The notes: a model not told the origin generated them from the letters alone. A DNA stretch of 64,000 nt from Symsagittifera roscoffensis (GCF_963678635.1 NC_087065.1:66869374-66933373); one strand, 5' to 3'. Shown: positions 22,950-34,714, numbered from the stretch's first letter. Program-made: numbers and translations.

Positions 22950-23800
22950 TAAGGGAAGAATGGTTGATGGCTAAACAAATGGATGGGCCGCTGGACAAAT
23001 TGTTGAGCGGATGACTAAAAAAAAGATACTGGTTCGCTGAGCAGATGACTAACTAAATAAAGGAACACTTCAATTGATGGAAGCATTGCTAGAGAAATGG
23101 CCGGATGGTTGGCCGGCTGGGTTAATGCAAAGCGAATCGATGATGGCTTCGACATATATATGGCTGATTGGTTGGACGAGTGTTTAGATAGCTAGATTAT
23201 TGGATGGCTTAATGAACGAATAACTGGTTAAAATGCTTGATGGATGGACGGCCTGATCGATCCATAGCTCGATGGATAGATGGCGTGATTGATGGATGGC
23301 TGGTTGGGTGATTGACTTGCGGACACTTTTGTATGACTAGCTTATAGAATAGAGGGACGGCTAGATGGATGGATGGTCAGATTGATGGTTGGATGGCCGC
23401 CTGTTTTTATGGAAGTCGGAATAGATGAATTGCTGGATGGATTGACGATTAGTTGGATCGCTGGATCGAGGGATAAGCATTTGGATGGATGGATGTACGG
23501 ATGGTAGGCTGGATCCTAGCTTGTTTGAAAATTTCTGAATGGATGAAACTTGTGATGGATAGCTGGTTGGAAAGATGACTGAGTGAACGGTTGGTCTGAT
23601 TGTTGCTTGGCTAGTGATTGGTTGGCTGGTTGGATGCATGCTGGAAATATGGATGGCAGTTGTATGGATGGTTTGTCGGATGAATGAATGGTTGAATGGC
23701 TAAACCAACTATAACTCGATGAATGGAATGTTGGTTGGCTGGATGCAAGAATGGTTAGATGTCTGAACAAGTTTTTGGTTAGATAAATCGCTTGAACCAC
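22950..23800. repeat. Degenerate GATG/GGAT-rich simple-sequence block
   Basis: Dense, diverged repeats of GATGGATGG and GGTTGG type follow the ACAT microsatellite. Bases 23960-24010 carry the opposite-strand flavour (CATCCAAACATCC, CAACCAACC). This looks like an aged tetranucleotide or minisatellite tract. Confidence 0.8.
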
Positions 23801-24134
23801 CGCCTAAGCGGGCTGAAACGTGACAAAAACGATCGTGAAATAACCACTAACTTAACAAGAAAAAAGGCCCAGCCCAAAAAACAGAGAACATAAAGAAGCG
23901 ACAAAACACTAACAACACAACACAAACGACGAGATCGATAGAAAATGAAAGCAAATCAGAAAAGACTAACATCCAAACATCCAAGCAACCAACCAAATGC
24001 CCAAACGCAAAGCAGAACCAAAAAACACAATTTGGTTAGTCAATACAACAGAGATACCGAATCTAATAGCAACAGTAGAATGGAAAGAGCAAGTGATTTT
24101 ACGAGAAATCGTGAGGTCTTTTATCAACCCGGGA

Positions 24135-24326
24135 TGGATGAAATACAAGGCTGAAAACCCTTATGTGCTCCCCTAAAAAGTCAGAGCCACCAAGGCCATC
24201 GTTGAAGGGAAGTTTATTTCAAACTTTAAATATATTGGCACGTGGAAGGTATCGGAAGACGGAGCAAAATATCCAAAAATAGCTAAGCAGTTACTTGGAA
24301 TAAATTTCAAAAAACATTTACGTTGA
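24135..24326 (+). pseudogene. Exon-like coding remnant of unknown protein
   Basis: The frame from 24135 reads WMKYKAENPYVLP, one stop (TAA), then VRATKAIVEGKFISNFKYIG and WKVSEDGAKYPKIAKQLLG before TGA at 24324. The composition is strongly protein-like compared with flanks. No family was recognised. It may be a transposase or host exon fragment. Confidence 0.35.
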
Positions 24327-25032
24327 TGCCATGAATTTAAGCGAAGTAAGTTCTTTGATGAAATACGTGAAGCAGTAAACTTTTAAATTTTTTAAATTGG
24401 TTTTTTGTTAATGAAACAAACTAAGAAAAACTAATAAATGAGATTTTGCCATTATGGTTTTGACCTCTAAAGGACAAGGAAGTGACAACTGAGTAAACCG
24501 ATCAGTCGTTATTATACTGCTTAAGTCCGGAATAGCTCAACATTTTTTCTAGCTAATGAAACTTTTTCGGCTACATTTTTATGAAATTTGATGAAAATTG
24601 CTTTCTTTTTGATGCGCCATCTCTCTCAAATTTAATGTCTTTGAAACACTTTAAATGTACTTTAAATGTGCCAAAAATAGACTTCATTAAAAACACCAAA
24701 GGGAATTCTTGGCTGATGATGGTCAAATTTGTGATAGAGGGCGCCTTGTATCCGTTTCTCTTGTAAGTCATTGATCAACATCAAAGTTTTGATTGCTCTA
24801 GTTTCGAACATTTTCTGCTCAACGCACAAAGTTTTGGCGCGTGAAATGAGCTCCTCAGAAGTTGTTAATCCCGGGTCGAGGTTGTGCTTTTATGATTAGA
24901 GGGTCGCGACCAAATTTTAGTTTTTCTAGACTGTCGCAACCAAAATTGAATATACTCAGACCACCGTGAAGAAAAATCGGTGTTTCCAGACGTTGCGGGC
25001 CGAGGCAATGTTTCTCTTCTACTGTATTTATG
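24327..25032. other. No recognisable feature up to the gap
   Basis: A 61-codon plus-strand frame at 24581-24766 and its antisense partner are both open; neither resembles a known family. The last 180 bases before the gap are somewhat GC-richer. Confidence 0.3.
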
Positions 25033-25232
25033 NNNNNNNNNNNNNNNNNNNNNNNNNNNNNNNNNNNNNNNNNNNNNNNNNNNNNNNNNNNNNNNNNNNN
25101 NNNNNNNNNNNNNNNNNNNNNNNNNNNNNNNNNNNNNNNNNNNNNNNNNNNNNNNNNNNNNNNNNNNNNNNNNNNNNNNNNNNNNNNNNNNNNNNNNNNN
25201 NNNNNNNNNNNNNNNNNNNNNNNNNNNNNNNN
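25033..25232. other. Assembly gap of exactly 200 N
   Basis: A run of N from 25033 to 25232. The round length suggests an arbitrary scaffolding gap, so the order and orientation of the two sides are not guaranteed. Reading frames spanning it are meaningless. Confidence 0.99.
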
Positions 25233-27490
25233 CATTCATGTGAACTCAGGAAAAACTCTAGTTCAGGTTATCTCTTCTCAAAAACCGCCAGACTTTCATA
25301 GATTACCTAGGAAACATCCTTTGGTACTATACATGTACAAAACAATTATCACAAATATACGTTTTTGCAGATAAAACTGCTACAAAGTATAACCAATTGT
25401 GTGCAAAAATTCAGCTCATTTCTTATACACACTTTCACGACGCGCTTGGTTTTGTATTATCGGCGTCCATTTTCATCAGAAATAGCCTTAACCTAGTACA
25501 ATTTAACCCTGAAGAAAATTTTTTTTATCTCCTTACACCATACCCAACTTTTATGTACCACCTTTAAAGTTGTTTGCAGATAGCATCCGCACAACAGCCA
25601 GAAGTCTGAACATCAATTTGCAATCAATCGGAATTTACAATATCACATTAGAACACAACATTTTCAATAACTACTCACTTAAAGTTATATTTCACACAAA
25701 TATTATACTTAATACAAAAATTTACACATAAAATACTGTGGTTATTTTAAAGATACAAACAATATATATGATAAACACTACAAAGCGGAGAAAAACATCA
25801 GTCTCAAGAAACCCAACTAAACCCATCAACTTCTGAAACATTAATGATGAACTCCTAGACTTTCTAGGATGGCTCTATTACATTCTAAAAAGATTCGCAT
25901 TCTTATTTGCAAAACTTAGTTTTATTATTTTAGGAACTGTAGAATAGAATTTTACACTCATTTTTTAAAAGATTGAAAAACACTTGTGCAATATATACAC
26001 AAATCAACAGACAAGCAATCTTAGCCAAAAAACCTTCGCATGTTTTTTTGGAAATTTTTGGATCTCAATCAAGATAAAATTACTTGACGCACAAATTAAC
26101 GAGTACTATAAACAGATAAAACAGAACCAAGTACATCTGATGAACCACAAAACAAAACACGCATCCCTACAGAGCTTATAGAATCCTATAGTTTATCAAA
26201 GCAAAAAAATCAATTAAAGATGATTCCACTCACAAACAACACAACTTTTTTCCTAAAACAAGAGACAATAAACTACAACCAATTGAAATTTCTCATATTA
26301 CTTTTTAATCACAAAATCAAAATGAAACGTATGAAGTTTTAGTACATTGAAGTTTCGTTCTCGAAACGATAATGGTTTTAGTCCACAATGAGCCGCCAAA
26401 TCGGATCTCTCAGCAAATTTTTTTTCTTACCATTCAGCTTTTAACCGCCAGACCTCTGTCACATCCATCAAGGATCTCCTCTCTTCTCCCTACCGGTGTT
26501 GGATTCTAATTTTTTTTATTCCACATGCATTCTGACGACTCCGCACAAACCTCTTTTAACACTCGTATTTTTTTACAACATCCAACGTCGACACATCTGA
26601 CGAATTTTCAGAAACCAAGCCAAGCCCTTCTACTTAATTTTTGCTACCACGTTTTACCCCTATCCTTCCTCCATATCCCCTATTCAGCGTTTCACCTCAC
26701 TCATCCTGCAAATACGCTACCCTGATTCTTTCTCAAATTTCTAGCGCTATTGACGACACCCCTAGCCCCATAGCCGACACGATTTATGAACACGATTTAT
26801 ATAACTTCATACATCGCCAACAACTAATACACAATAGTAATCTTCCACTCGCTAAACCCAATTAAACAACTCCATTTCACCTTCAAAAATATCATTCATT
26901 CGCAATTTCCCGAACCGAGCACAACTAAAACGAAAATATCCAAATATAGATTTCAAGTAAACCGCTCTTCCAGAGCCCGACACCATCGAAGCCATCGTCT
27001 AAGACACGCCAGCACGGATGACTACTCTCCACTTCGCCCCTTGAAATTGATAAAACCACACAATCTTTTTGAAATTTTTGGTAATTTAGCATGACATTTA
27101 TAAAAAAAATATATGAATTTCAAAATTCCGTAACCACCTGATAGCAGCTCAAAACAACTTTCACACGTAATGAAAATTTTCTAGGACGTTTGGAATAAGG
27201 ATTTAGGCTTACCCAAACAACGCAGCTGACAATTACCACCACACTATCAACATGTACAGAAAAGTTCCACAATATTTGAACCAGAATAAACTGGGGAAAC
27301 TATTGTTTTTAACATAGGTCAACTTTTTGTAAGACCACAGGAAACCTCATTAGACTCCAACCAGCAGTAATCAAAGATAAATTATTTTAGAGAAAAAGAC
27401 ATAAACACAAAAAAAACCGACAAAACACTGAAACAAAAAAAACAAGACAAAGTAAAAAAAAAACAGTAAAAAGGTTTAAAGACAGAAAAA
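25233..27490. other. No recognisable gene
   Basis: AT-rich sequence with short frames only (for example 25984-26181 and 26525-26725 plus). The pyrimidine-rich stretch at 26.4-26.9 kb has no identifiable coding. If the TRPM reading is right, this is intron. Confidence 0.4.
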
Positions 27491-27496
27491 CTCATA
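27491..27496. repeat. Target-site duplication, left (CTCATA)
   Basis: The six bases immediately outside the AGTAGTAG start of the Polinton. The right flank at 46331-46336 is CTCATT, five of six identical. Polintons characteristically generate 6-bp duplications. Confidence 0.7.
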
Positions 27497-27675
27497 AGTA
27501 GTAGGAGAGTGAGCCGATGTAGCTGGAGGGGACCCCCATGTGTTAAGATAGGGAATAGAGTATCCGGTCTCCCATCTATGTATAAAGATATAAGTTTCAA
27601 AAAAAAATTTGGCGCCCGAATTTTTTGAGCTCGATTTTGCCGATACTTGCATTTCTCAGCAGGCTTCTACGGTTT
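27497..27675 (+). repeat. Polinton 1 left terminal inverted repeat
   Basis: Opens AGTAGTAGGAGAGTGAGC, then a GGAGGGGACCCCCATGT segment, ATAGGGAATAGAGTATCCGG, and GCCCGAATTTTTTGAGC toward the inner end. The same blocks occur inverted at 46048-46330. It is shorter than the right arm because it has fewer internal subrepeats. Confidence 0.8.
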
Positions 27676-27879
27676 AGATGTTTTGATCATTGTTTTATAG
27701 GTTTGATTCAACGAGAAAACTATCTAAAGCTACACTGAAACCTAACGAAAATTCGAGGAAAAAATCAAGTTAAATTCAAAAGATGAAGTATATAAATCAC
27801 TGCTTCGTATAATCATTAAACCACAAGTTCACAGTTAGTTAATCAATACTGAATTCAATGTTTTTACAGTATCAGTTAC

Positions 27880-28262
27880 TTACAATTTCAAAGGTTTTGT
27901 GTGTATTCCGTCGTCTTGAACTTGTCTTTTAGGGTAAAAGTAGCTCAATCCATTCTTTGTTTGCTCGTATGTAGCAACCATTTGATTAATAGTTCTAAAT
28001 CCTCTGTTTGTTGAAGTCAAGTTGATTGCTTCGTTGAGTACTTGCCTGAATTTTTCCCTACGACCATCACCGGATTCTTTTTATTCAATCCTTAGAATTC
28101 TTTTAGTCAATCCTTTACTGCTAAACTTCATCTTGTCTGATTTGTTGTCATAGCAACATTAAGTCTTGCTGCTTAAACATAGCATCTCCCTACATCCAAA
28201 TTCTTCTTTGAACAGACCAGGCTCTCGTTTATCATGCTTTTTGTGATCGCTACAACATCTGG
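27880..28262 (-). pseudogene. Polinton protein-primed DNA polymerase B, C-terminal fragment
   Basis: The minus strand shows KKHDKREPGLFKEEF, a degraded Cys/Lys segment, and a closing KGLSYFYPKR-like end (here GLSYFYPKRQVQDDGIHT) before TAA at 27880-27882. This is the C-terminal region of the large Polinton family-B DNA polymerase, which in intact elements replicates the element by protein priming. Palm, exonuclease and N-terminal regions are absent. The fragment lies about 0.2 kb inside the left terminal repeat, and the second Polinton has its polymerase in the same position and orientation. Stops interrupt the middle. Recognition is from family knowledge, not from a search. Confidence 0.7.
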
Positions 28263-28284
28263 TAAAAAAACTCACACACTTTCA

Positions 28285-28500
28285 GCACTTAAAAAAATTG
28301 AAACGCTTTTCGCGTTTTTACGAAAAAAGTAAATGACTTTTCGCATTTTTTCGAAAGAAGTAAAAGACTTTTCGCATTTGTAGGAAAAAATTGAAGCATT
28401 TTTCGCATCTTGTTAAAAAAGTGAAACACTTTTCGCGTCTTGTCAAAAAAAGTGTATCAGTTTTTTCTGACAAAAAATATGAATACTTTTTACAACGTGC
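28285..28500. repeat. 30-bp minisatellite, module unit 1
   Basis: Repeats of the form AAAAAAGTGAAACACTTTT followed by CGCATCTTGTC. The core AAAGTG-AAA-CACTTT is a small inverted repeat in most units. Equivalent tracts lie at about 30030-30240, 31797-32010 and 33570-33780. Confidence 0.8.
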
Positions 28501-28659
28501 TAAGAAAATGAAATGTTTGTTTTTGCAACTTCTTGAAAATCAAGAGAAATATTACATCTTTCTTACATGTTTGAAAAATTTTTGCAAATTTTCTGAAAAC
28601 GGTTACTTTTTTTCGGTAATTTTTGGTAATTTCATAAACATATGAGAAAAAAAGATGAA

Positions 28660-29266
28660 TTATCAAAATTTTTATTGAAAAATTGCCACAATCATTTTTC
28701 ACAAATCCATAACCATCAATAAAACAGGCAATTATTTTAAACAAATCATGTTTTTATTTTGAGTTTTGTACTTTAAGAACTCTTTCTACAAAAGCTGAAC
28801 CAATAGTTTGTGTGGAAGCTAGTTTCTGGTTACAACATAAATAGTGACATTTGATTTTTTTGCGTAACAGTTTTTCTTTGCAACGCCTGGCATTTTTTCT
28901 GCTCCTTTCCCTTTCAAATTGTGATGAACAGCGCGGTCAAGTTGATTGAAAACTTCGCCAGTTGATGAAATAACATTCGAATAAAATCTGTATTTGTACA
29001 GAGTGTAAAGACAATCGATAATTTGGTATGTGAAAAGAGATTTACCCAATCGTTGTAAGTTTCATCGAAATACGAACCAATCAGAAGTATGTGAAACTTA
29101 CAATTTTCCAAAGAACAGTAAGAATTTGGATAGAGACACAAACATTTTTGGTTACTATATATTTTTCGTAAAAATCTTTGGAAAGTGAAATAAATAGCGA
29201 CTTTTGACAATAATCTGAGTAAAAGCTGGGAAGAGCTTGACACATAGCTGCAAACATTTGTAACAA
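28660..29266 (-). pseudogene. Unknown Polinton minus-strand protein, copy 1
   Basis: A gene of about 200 codons, broken by frameshifts. In order it shows MCQALPSFYSDYCQKSLFIS, SYCSLENCKFHILLIGSYFD, SSTGEVFNQLDRAVHHN, an LCCNQKLAS-like Cys-x-Cys-Cys motif and CFIDGYGFV near the end. Five copies lie in this element and a diverged one in the second Polinton, always beside the minisatellite and always on the minus strand. No family was recognised. The frame runs on past the gene end into the minisatellite without a stop. Confidence 0.6.
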
Positions 29267-29468
29267 TGATTTTTGCTGAAAATTGTGGAATTATTTAGGA
29301 ACACTAACACCTACACAATTTCACTAAAAATTCCAATTATAGTTCTATTTCATTTTATAGTTTAGTGAATGACTCATATTGTTTACTTCCAATTTCATTT
29401 AATCTCAAAGTCATTTCTCTCAATTCTCTTCATCTTATCATTCTGTTCTTCCAATCCAAGTCTGGCAC

Positions 29469-29828
29469 ATGGTGGAAGTGATGCGAAGGGATTTCAACGA
29501 ACATCAAATGATGCAAACTCCCATCACAGAGAACAAACTTGGAACAATGCAAATGATGGAGGAAGTTTCTGATCATGTGTGAATGAACTACCCCGAGGTT
29601 CCTGACTCAAGATTTGTAGCTCAACCAGTCGACGACTTCCTCTTTCCGTGGGAGGAAGCAGGATCAGCCGAAATTCCCCTAACATTAGATGAAGACGAGG
29701 ATTTCTCAGAAACAATGACGCCTCCAAACACTCCTCGACAACAACCACCAGCAATGGAAACTCGTCCAGCTCTGCGTTCTATAGAGAACCTCCAGAACTC
29801 TTCTGCTGCTCGACAGCTCTTTGATTGA
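29469..29828 (+). pseudogene. Small Polinton plus-strand protein, copy 1 (one in-frame stop)
   Basis: From ATG at 29469 the frame reads MVEVMRRDFNEHQMM, then TMQMMEEVSDHV, an in-frame TGA at 29580-29582, then MNYPEVPDSRFVAQPVDDFL, an acidic stretch and a Pro/Gln-rich tail ending SSAARQLFD before the final stop. That is about 120 residues if the TGA is ignored. The second Polinton has GGA (glycine) at the TGA position, so the stop is derived. Function unknown; acidic, probably partly disordered. Confidence 0.65.
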
Positions 29829-30029
29829 ATGTTGTTGTAAATAAATGTTGTTTGGTATTGTCTTCGTTTTCTGTAATTAAATAATTATTTTCTTCATTAA
29901 AAACAATTAGAACTTAATTTAGTGCTCTGAACTCGCACACAATCTAAGAAACTCGAGTAATTTTCGCACAAATATTCGGAAAAACACTAGAAAAAATTGT
30001 ATACTAGTAAAAAAATACCTAATGGTTTT

Positions 30030-30240
30030 TGCATCTTGGTAAAAAAAGTGAAACACTTTTCGCATCTTGTCAAAAAAGTTGAAACACATTTCGCATTTGT
30101 AGGAAAAAATGAAGCATTTTTCGCATCTTCTTAAAAAATGTGAAACACATTTCGCGTCTTGTCAAAAAAAGTGTATCAGTTTTTCTGACAAAAAAAATTG
30201 AATTCTTTTTACAACGTGTTAAAAAAATGAATTGTTTTTT
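30030..30240. repeat. 30-bp minisatellite, module unit 2
   Basis: Same unit and hairpin core as in module unit 1. Confidence 0.8.
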
Positions 30241-30389
30241 TTGCAACTTCTTGAAAATCAAGAGAAATATTACATCTTTCCTACATGTTTGAAAAATTTT
30301 TGCAAACTTTCTGAAAACGGTTACTTTTTTTGGCAATTTTTGGTAATTTCATAAACATGTGAGAAAAAAAAGATGAATTATCAAAACTT

Positions 30390-30987
30390 TTTATTGAAAA
30401 ATTTTCACGATCATTTTTCAAAAATCCATAACCATCAATAAAACAGTCAATTATTTTAAACAAATCATGTTCTTAGTTTGAGTTTTGTTCTTTAAGAACT
30501 CTTTCTACAAAAGCTGAAACAATAGTTTGTGTGGAAGCTAGTTTCTGGTTACAACATGAATAGTGACATTTGAGTTTTTTGCGTTACAGTCTTTTCTTTG
30601 CAACACTTGGCATTTTTTCTGCTCCTTTCCATCTCAAATTGTGATGAACAGCGCGGTCAAGTTGATTGAAAACTTCGCCAGTTGATGAAATAACATTCGA
30701 ACAAAGTCTGTATTTGCACAGAGTGTAAAGACAATCGATGATTTGGTATGTGAAAAGAGAATTACCCAAGCGTTGTAAAGTTTGATTGAAATACGAGCCA
30801 ATCAGAAGTATGTGGAACTTACAATTTTCCAAAGAACAGTAAGAATTTGCATAGAGACACAAAACTTTTTGGTTACTATATATTTTTCGTAAAAATCAAT
30901 GGAAAATGAAATAAATAGCGACTTTTGACAATAATCCGAGTAAAAGCTGGGAAGAGCTTGACACATAGCTGCAACCATTTGTAACAA
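30390..30987 (-). pseudogene. Unknown Polinton minus-strand protein, copy 2
   Basis: Begins MVAAMCQALPSFYSDYCQ at about 30978 and continues through SYCSLENCKFHILLIGSYFN (frame change) and SSTGEVFNQLDRAVHHN to a CFIDGYGF end near 30.43 kb. At least two frame changes separate the parts. Very similar to copy 1. Confidence 0.6.
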
Positions 30988-31190
30988 TGATTTTTGCTGA
31001 AAATTGTGAAATTATATAGGAACAATAACACCTACACAGTATCACTTAAAAATTCCAATTATAGTTCTTTTTCCTTTTTTGTTTAAGTGAATGACTCATT
31101 TTGTTTACTTCTAATTTCATTTAATCTCAAAGTCAGTTCTCTCATTTCTCTTCATCTTACCATTCTGTTCTTCCAATCCAAGTCTGGCAC

Positions 31191-31550
31191 ATGGTGGAAG
31201 TGATGCGAAGGGATTTCAACGAACATCATATGATGCAAATTCCCATCACAGAGAACAAACTTGGAACAATGCAAATGATGGAGGAAGTTTCTGATCATGT
31301 GTGAATGAACTACACCGAGGTTCCTGACTCAAGATTTGTAGCTCAACCAGTCGACGACTTCCTCTTTCCGTGGGAGGAAGCAGGATCAGCCGAAATTCCC
31401 CTAACATTAGATGCAAATGAGGGTTTCTCAGAAACAATGACGCCTCAAAACACTCCTCGACAACAACCACCAGCAATGAAAACTCGTCCAGCTCTGCGTT
31501 CTATAGAGAACCTCTAGAACTCTTCTGCTGCTCGACAGCTCTTTGATTGA
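31191..31550 (+). pseudogene. Small Polinton plus-strand protein, copy 2 (two stops)
   Basis: Same frame as copy 1, with the shared TGA at 31302-31304 and an additional TAG at 31515-31517 (CTC TAG where copy 1 has CTC CAG). Otherwise the same acidic middle and Pro/Gln-rich tail. Confidence 0.65.
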
Positions 31551-31796
31551 ATGTTGTTGTAAATAAATGTTGTTTGGTATTGACTTCGTTTTCTGTAATT
31601 AAACAATTATTTTCTTCAATTTCATTTTAATTATAAGAATAGTTGAGAGGTTCAGGGCAAACCATTAAAAATATTTAGAACTTAATTTAGTGCTCTGAAC
31701 CCGCACACAATCTAAGAAACTCGAGTAATTTTCGCACAAGTATTCGGAAAAACACTAGAAAAAAATGTATACTAGTAAAAAAATACCTAATGGTTT

Positions 31797-32010
31797 TTGC
31801 ATCTTGGTAAAAAAAGTGAAACATTTTTCACATCTTGTCAAAAAAATTGAAACACGTTTCGCATTTGTAGGAAAAAATGAAGCATTTTTCGCATCTTGTT
31901 AAAAAATGTGAAACACATTTCGCGTCTTGTCAAAAAAAGTGTATCCGTTTTTCTGACAAAAAAAATTGAATTCTTTTTACAACGTGTTAAAAAAATGAAT
32001 TGTTTTTTTT
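31797..32010. repeat. 30-bp minisatellite, module unit 3
   Basis: Same unit and hairpin core as in module unit 1. Confidence 0.8.
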
Positions 32011-32149
32011 TTGCAACTTCTTGAAAATCAAGAGAAATATTACATCTTTCCTACATGTTTGAAAAATTTTTGCAAACTTTCTGAAAACGGTTACTTTTTT
32101 TCGGTAATTTTTGGTAATTTCATAACCATGTGAGAAAAAAAAGACGAAT

Positions 32150-32758
32150 TATCAGAACTTTTTATTGAAAAATGTTCACGATCATTTTTCACAAATCCAT
32201 AACCATCAATAAAACAGTCAATTATTTTAAACAAATCATGTTCTTATTTTGAGTTTTGTTCTTTAAGAACTCTTTCTACAAAAGCTGAAACATTAGTTTG
32301 TGTGGAAGCTAGTTTCTGGTTACAACATAAATAGTGACATTTGAATTTTTTGCGTTACAGTCTTTTCTTTGCAACACTTGGCATTTTTTCTGCTCCTTTC
32401 CATTTCAAATTGTGATGAACAGCGCGGTCAAGTTGATTGAAAACTTCGCCAGTTGATGAAATAACATTCGAATAAAGTCTGTATTTGCACAGAGTGTAAA
32501 GAAAATTGATAATTTGGTATGTGAAAAGAGAATTACCCAAGCGTTGTAAAGTTTGATTGAAATACGAGCCAATCAGAAGTATGTTGAACTTACAATTTTC
32601 CAAATAACAGTAAGAATTTGGATAGAGACACAAAAATTTTTGGTTACTATATATTTTTCGTAAAAACCACTGGAAAATGAAATAAATAGCGACTTTTGAC
32701 AATAATCCGAGTAAAAGCTGGGAAGAGCTTGACACATAGCTGCAACCATTTGTAACAA
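32150..32758 (-). pseudogene. Unknown Polinton minus-strand protein, copy 3
   Basis: Starts at about 32749 with MVAAMCQALPSFYSDYCQ. A long open frame (32355-32816, 153 codons) carries most of the middle, including SSTGEVFNQLDRAVHHNLKW. The C-terminal CFIDGYGFV part is in another frame near 32.2 kb. Same unknown family as copies 1, 2, 4 and 5. Confidence 0.6.
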
Positions 32759-32961
32759 TGGTTTTTGCTGAAAATTGTGGAATTATATAGGAACAATAAC
32801 ACTTACACAGTTTCACTTAAAAGTTCCAATTATAGTTCTATTTCCTTTTAAGTTTAAGTGAATGACTCATTTTGTTTACTTCCAATTTCATTTAATCTCA
32901 AAGTCAGTTCTCTCTTTTCTCTTCATCTTATCATTCTGTTCTTCCAATCCAAGTCTGGCAC

Positions 32962-33321
32962 ATGGTGGAAGTGATACCAAGGGATTTCAACGAACATCAT
33001 ATGATGCAAATTCCCATCACAGGGAACAAACTTGGAACAATGCAAATGATGGAGGAAGTTTCTGATCATGTGTGAATGAACTACCCCGAGGTTCCTGACT
33101 CAAGATTTGTAGCTCAACCAGTCGACGACTTCCTCTTTCCGTGGGAGGAAGCAGGATCAGCCGAAAATATCCTAACAATAGATGCAGATGAGGGTTTCTC
33201 AGAAACAATGACGCCTCAAAACACTCCTCGACAACAACCACCAGCAATGGAAACTCGTCCAGCTCTGCGTTCTATAGAGAACCTCTAGAACTCTTCTGCT
33301 GCTCGACAGCTCTCTGATTGA
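32962..33321 (+). pseudogene. Small Polinton plus-strand protein, copy 3 (two stops)
   Basis: Carries both the shared TGA (33073-33075) and the TAG shared with copy 2 (33286-33288). Copies 2 and 3 are therefore more closely related to each other than to copy 1. Confidence 0.65.
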
Positions 33322-33569
33322 ATGTTGTTGTAAATAAATACTGTTTGGTATTGACTTCGTTTTCTGTAATTAAATAATTATTTTCTTCAATTTCATTTTA
33401 ATTATAAGAATAGTTGAGAGGTTCAGGGTAAACCATTAAAAACAATTATAACCTCCTTTAGTGCTCTGAACCCGCACACAATCTAAGAAACTCGAGTAAT
33501 TTTCGCACAAATATTCGGAAAAACACTAGAAAAAATTGTATACTAGTAAAAAAATACCTAATGGTTTTT

Positions 33570-33780
33570 GCATCTTGGTAAAAAAAGTGAAACACTTTTC
33601 GCATCTTGTCAAAAAAGTTGAAACACATTTCGCATTTGTAGGAAAAAATGAAGCATTTTTCGCATCTTGTTAAAAAATGTGAAACACATTTCGCGTCTTG
33701 TCAAAAAAAGTGTATCAGTTTTTCTGACAAAAAAAATTGAATTCTTTTTACAACGTGTTAAAAAAATGAATTGTTTTTTT
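33570..33780. repeat. 30-bp minisatellite, module unit 4
   Basis: Same unit and hairpin core as in module unit 1. Confidence 0.8.
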
Positions 33781-33929
33781 TGCAACTTCTTGAAAATCAA
33801 GAGAAATATTACATCTTTCCTACATGTTTGAAAAATTTTTGCAAACTTTCTGAAAACGGTTACTTTTTTTTGGCAATTTTTGGTAATTTCATAAACATGT
33901 GAGAAAAAAAAGATGAATTATCAAAACTT

Positions 33930-34540
33930 TTTATTGAAAAATTTTCATGATCGTTTTTCACAAATCCATAACCATCAACAAAACAGTCAATTATTTTAAA
34001 CAAATCATGTTCTTATTTTGAGTTTTGTTCTTTCAGAACTCTTTCTACAAAAGCTGAAACAATAGTTTGTGTGGAAGCTAGTTTCTGGTTACAACATGAA
34101 TAGTGACAATTGAATTTTTTGCGTTACAGTCTTTTCTTTGCAACACTTGGCATTTTTTCTGCTCATTTCCATTTCAAATAATTGTGATGAACAGCGCGGT
34201 CAAGTTGATTGAAAACTTTGCCAGTTGACGAAATAATATTCGAATAAAATCTGTATTTGTACAGAGTGTAAAAACAATTGATAATTTGGTTTGTGAAATG
34301 AGAATTACCCAATCGTTGTAAAGTTTGATCGAAATACGAACCAATTAGAAGTATGTGGAATTTACAATTTTCCAAAGAACAATAAGAATTGTGGATAGAG
34401 ACTCAAAAATTTTTGGTTACTAGAGATTTTTCGTAAAAATCACTGGAAACTGAAATAAGTAGTGACTTTTGACAATAATCTGAATAAAAGCTGGGAAGAG
34501 CTTGACATATTGCTGCAACCATCTGGGACATTGATTTTTG
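33930..34540 (-). pseudogene. Unknown Polinton minus-strand protein, copy 4
   Basis: Recognisable by SFYSDYCQ-type start sequence near 34.5 kb and ENCKFHILLIGSYFDQTLQR (34163-34375). It is more frameshifted than copy 5. It ends toward the unit-4 minisatellite. Confidence 0.55.
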
Positions 34541-34714
34541 CTGAGAATTGTGGATTTATATAGGAACACTAACACCTACACAATTTCACTCAAAAATTCC
34601 AATCATAGTTCTATTTCCTTTCATGGTTAAGTGAATGACTCATATTGTTTACTTTCAATTTCGTTTAATCTCAAATTCATTTCTCTCATTTCTCTTCATC
34701 TGATCAGTCTGTTC

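Larger units (their letters stand above)
28285..34560. repeat. Amplified terminal module: minisatellite, minus gene, plus gene (3 full + 1 partial unit)
   Basis: Units begin near 28.29, 30.03, 31.80 and 33.57 kb. Each holds a short 30-bp minisatellite, then a minus-strand gene, then (units 1-3) a small plus-strand gene. Offsets between equivalent positions are 1722 and 1771 bp. The fourth unit lacks the small gene and runs into a different plus-strand ORF at 34.7 kb. A further minisatellite and minus gene recur at 36.36-37.97 kb. Confidence 0.85.

Noticed and set aside
22337-22998. Open frames of 150-213 codons on both strands (MYVC/THTYIHTYIH repeats)
   Set aside because: They arise from the four-base ACAT period without stops; all frames translate to periodic peptides.
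24855-25374. Open frames of 87-126 codons spanning the N run
   Set aside because: Created by treating N codons as non-stop.
27609-27620. TGGCGCCCGA resembling a tRNA-Lys primer-binding site of an LTR element
   Set aside because: It lies inside the Polinton terminal repeat, recurs there as TGGTGCCCGA, and has no LTR or gag context.
29524-29754. 76-codon minus-strand frames (also 31246-31476 and 33017-33247)
   Set aside because: Antisense shadows of the small plus-strand Polinton gene, which is the strand supported by the Polinton 2 copy.
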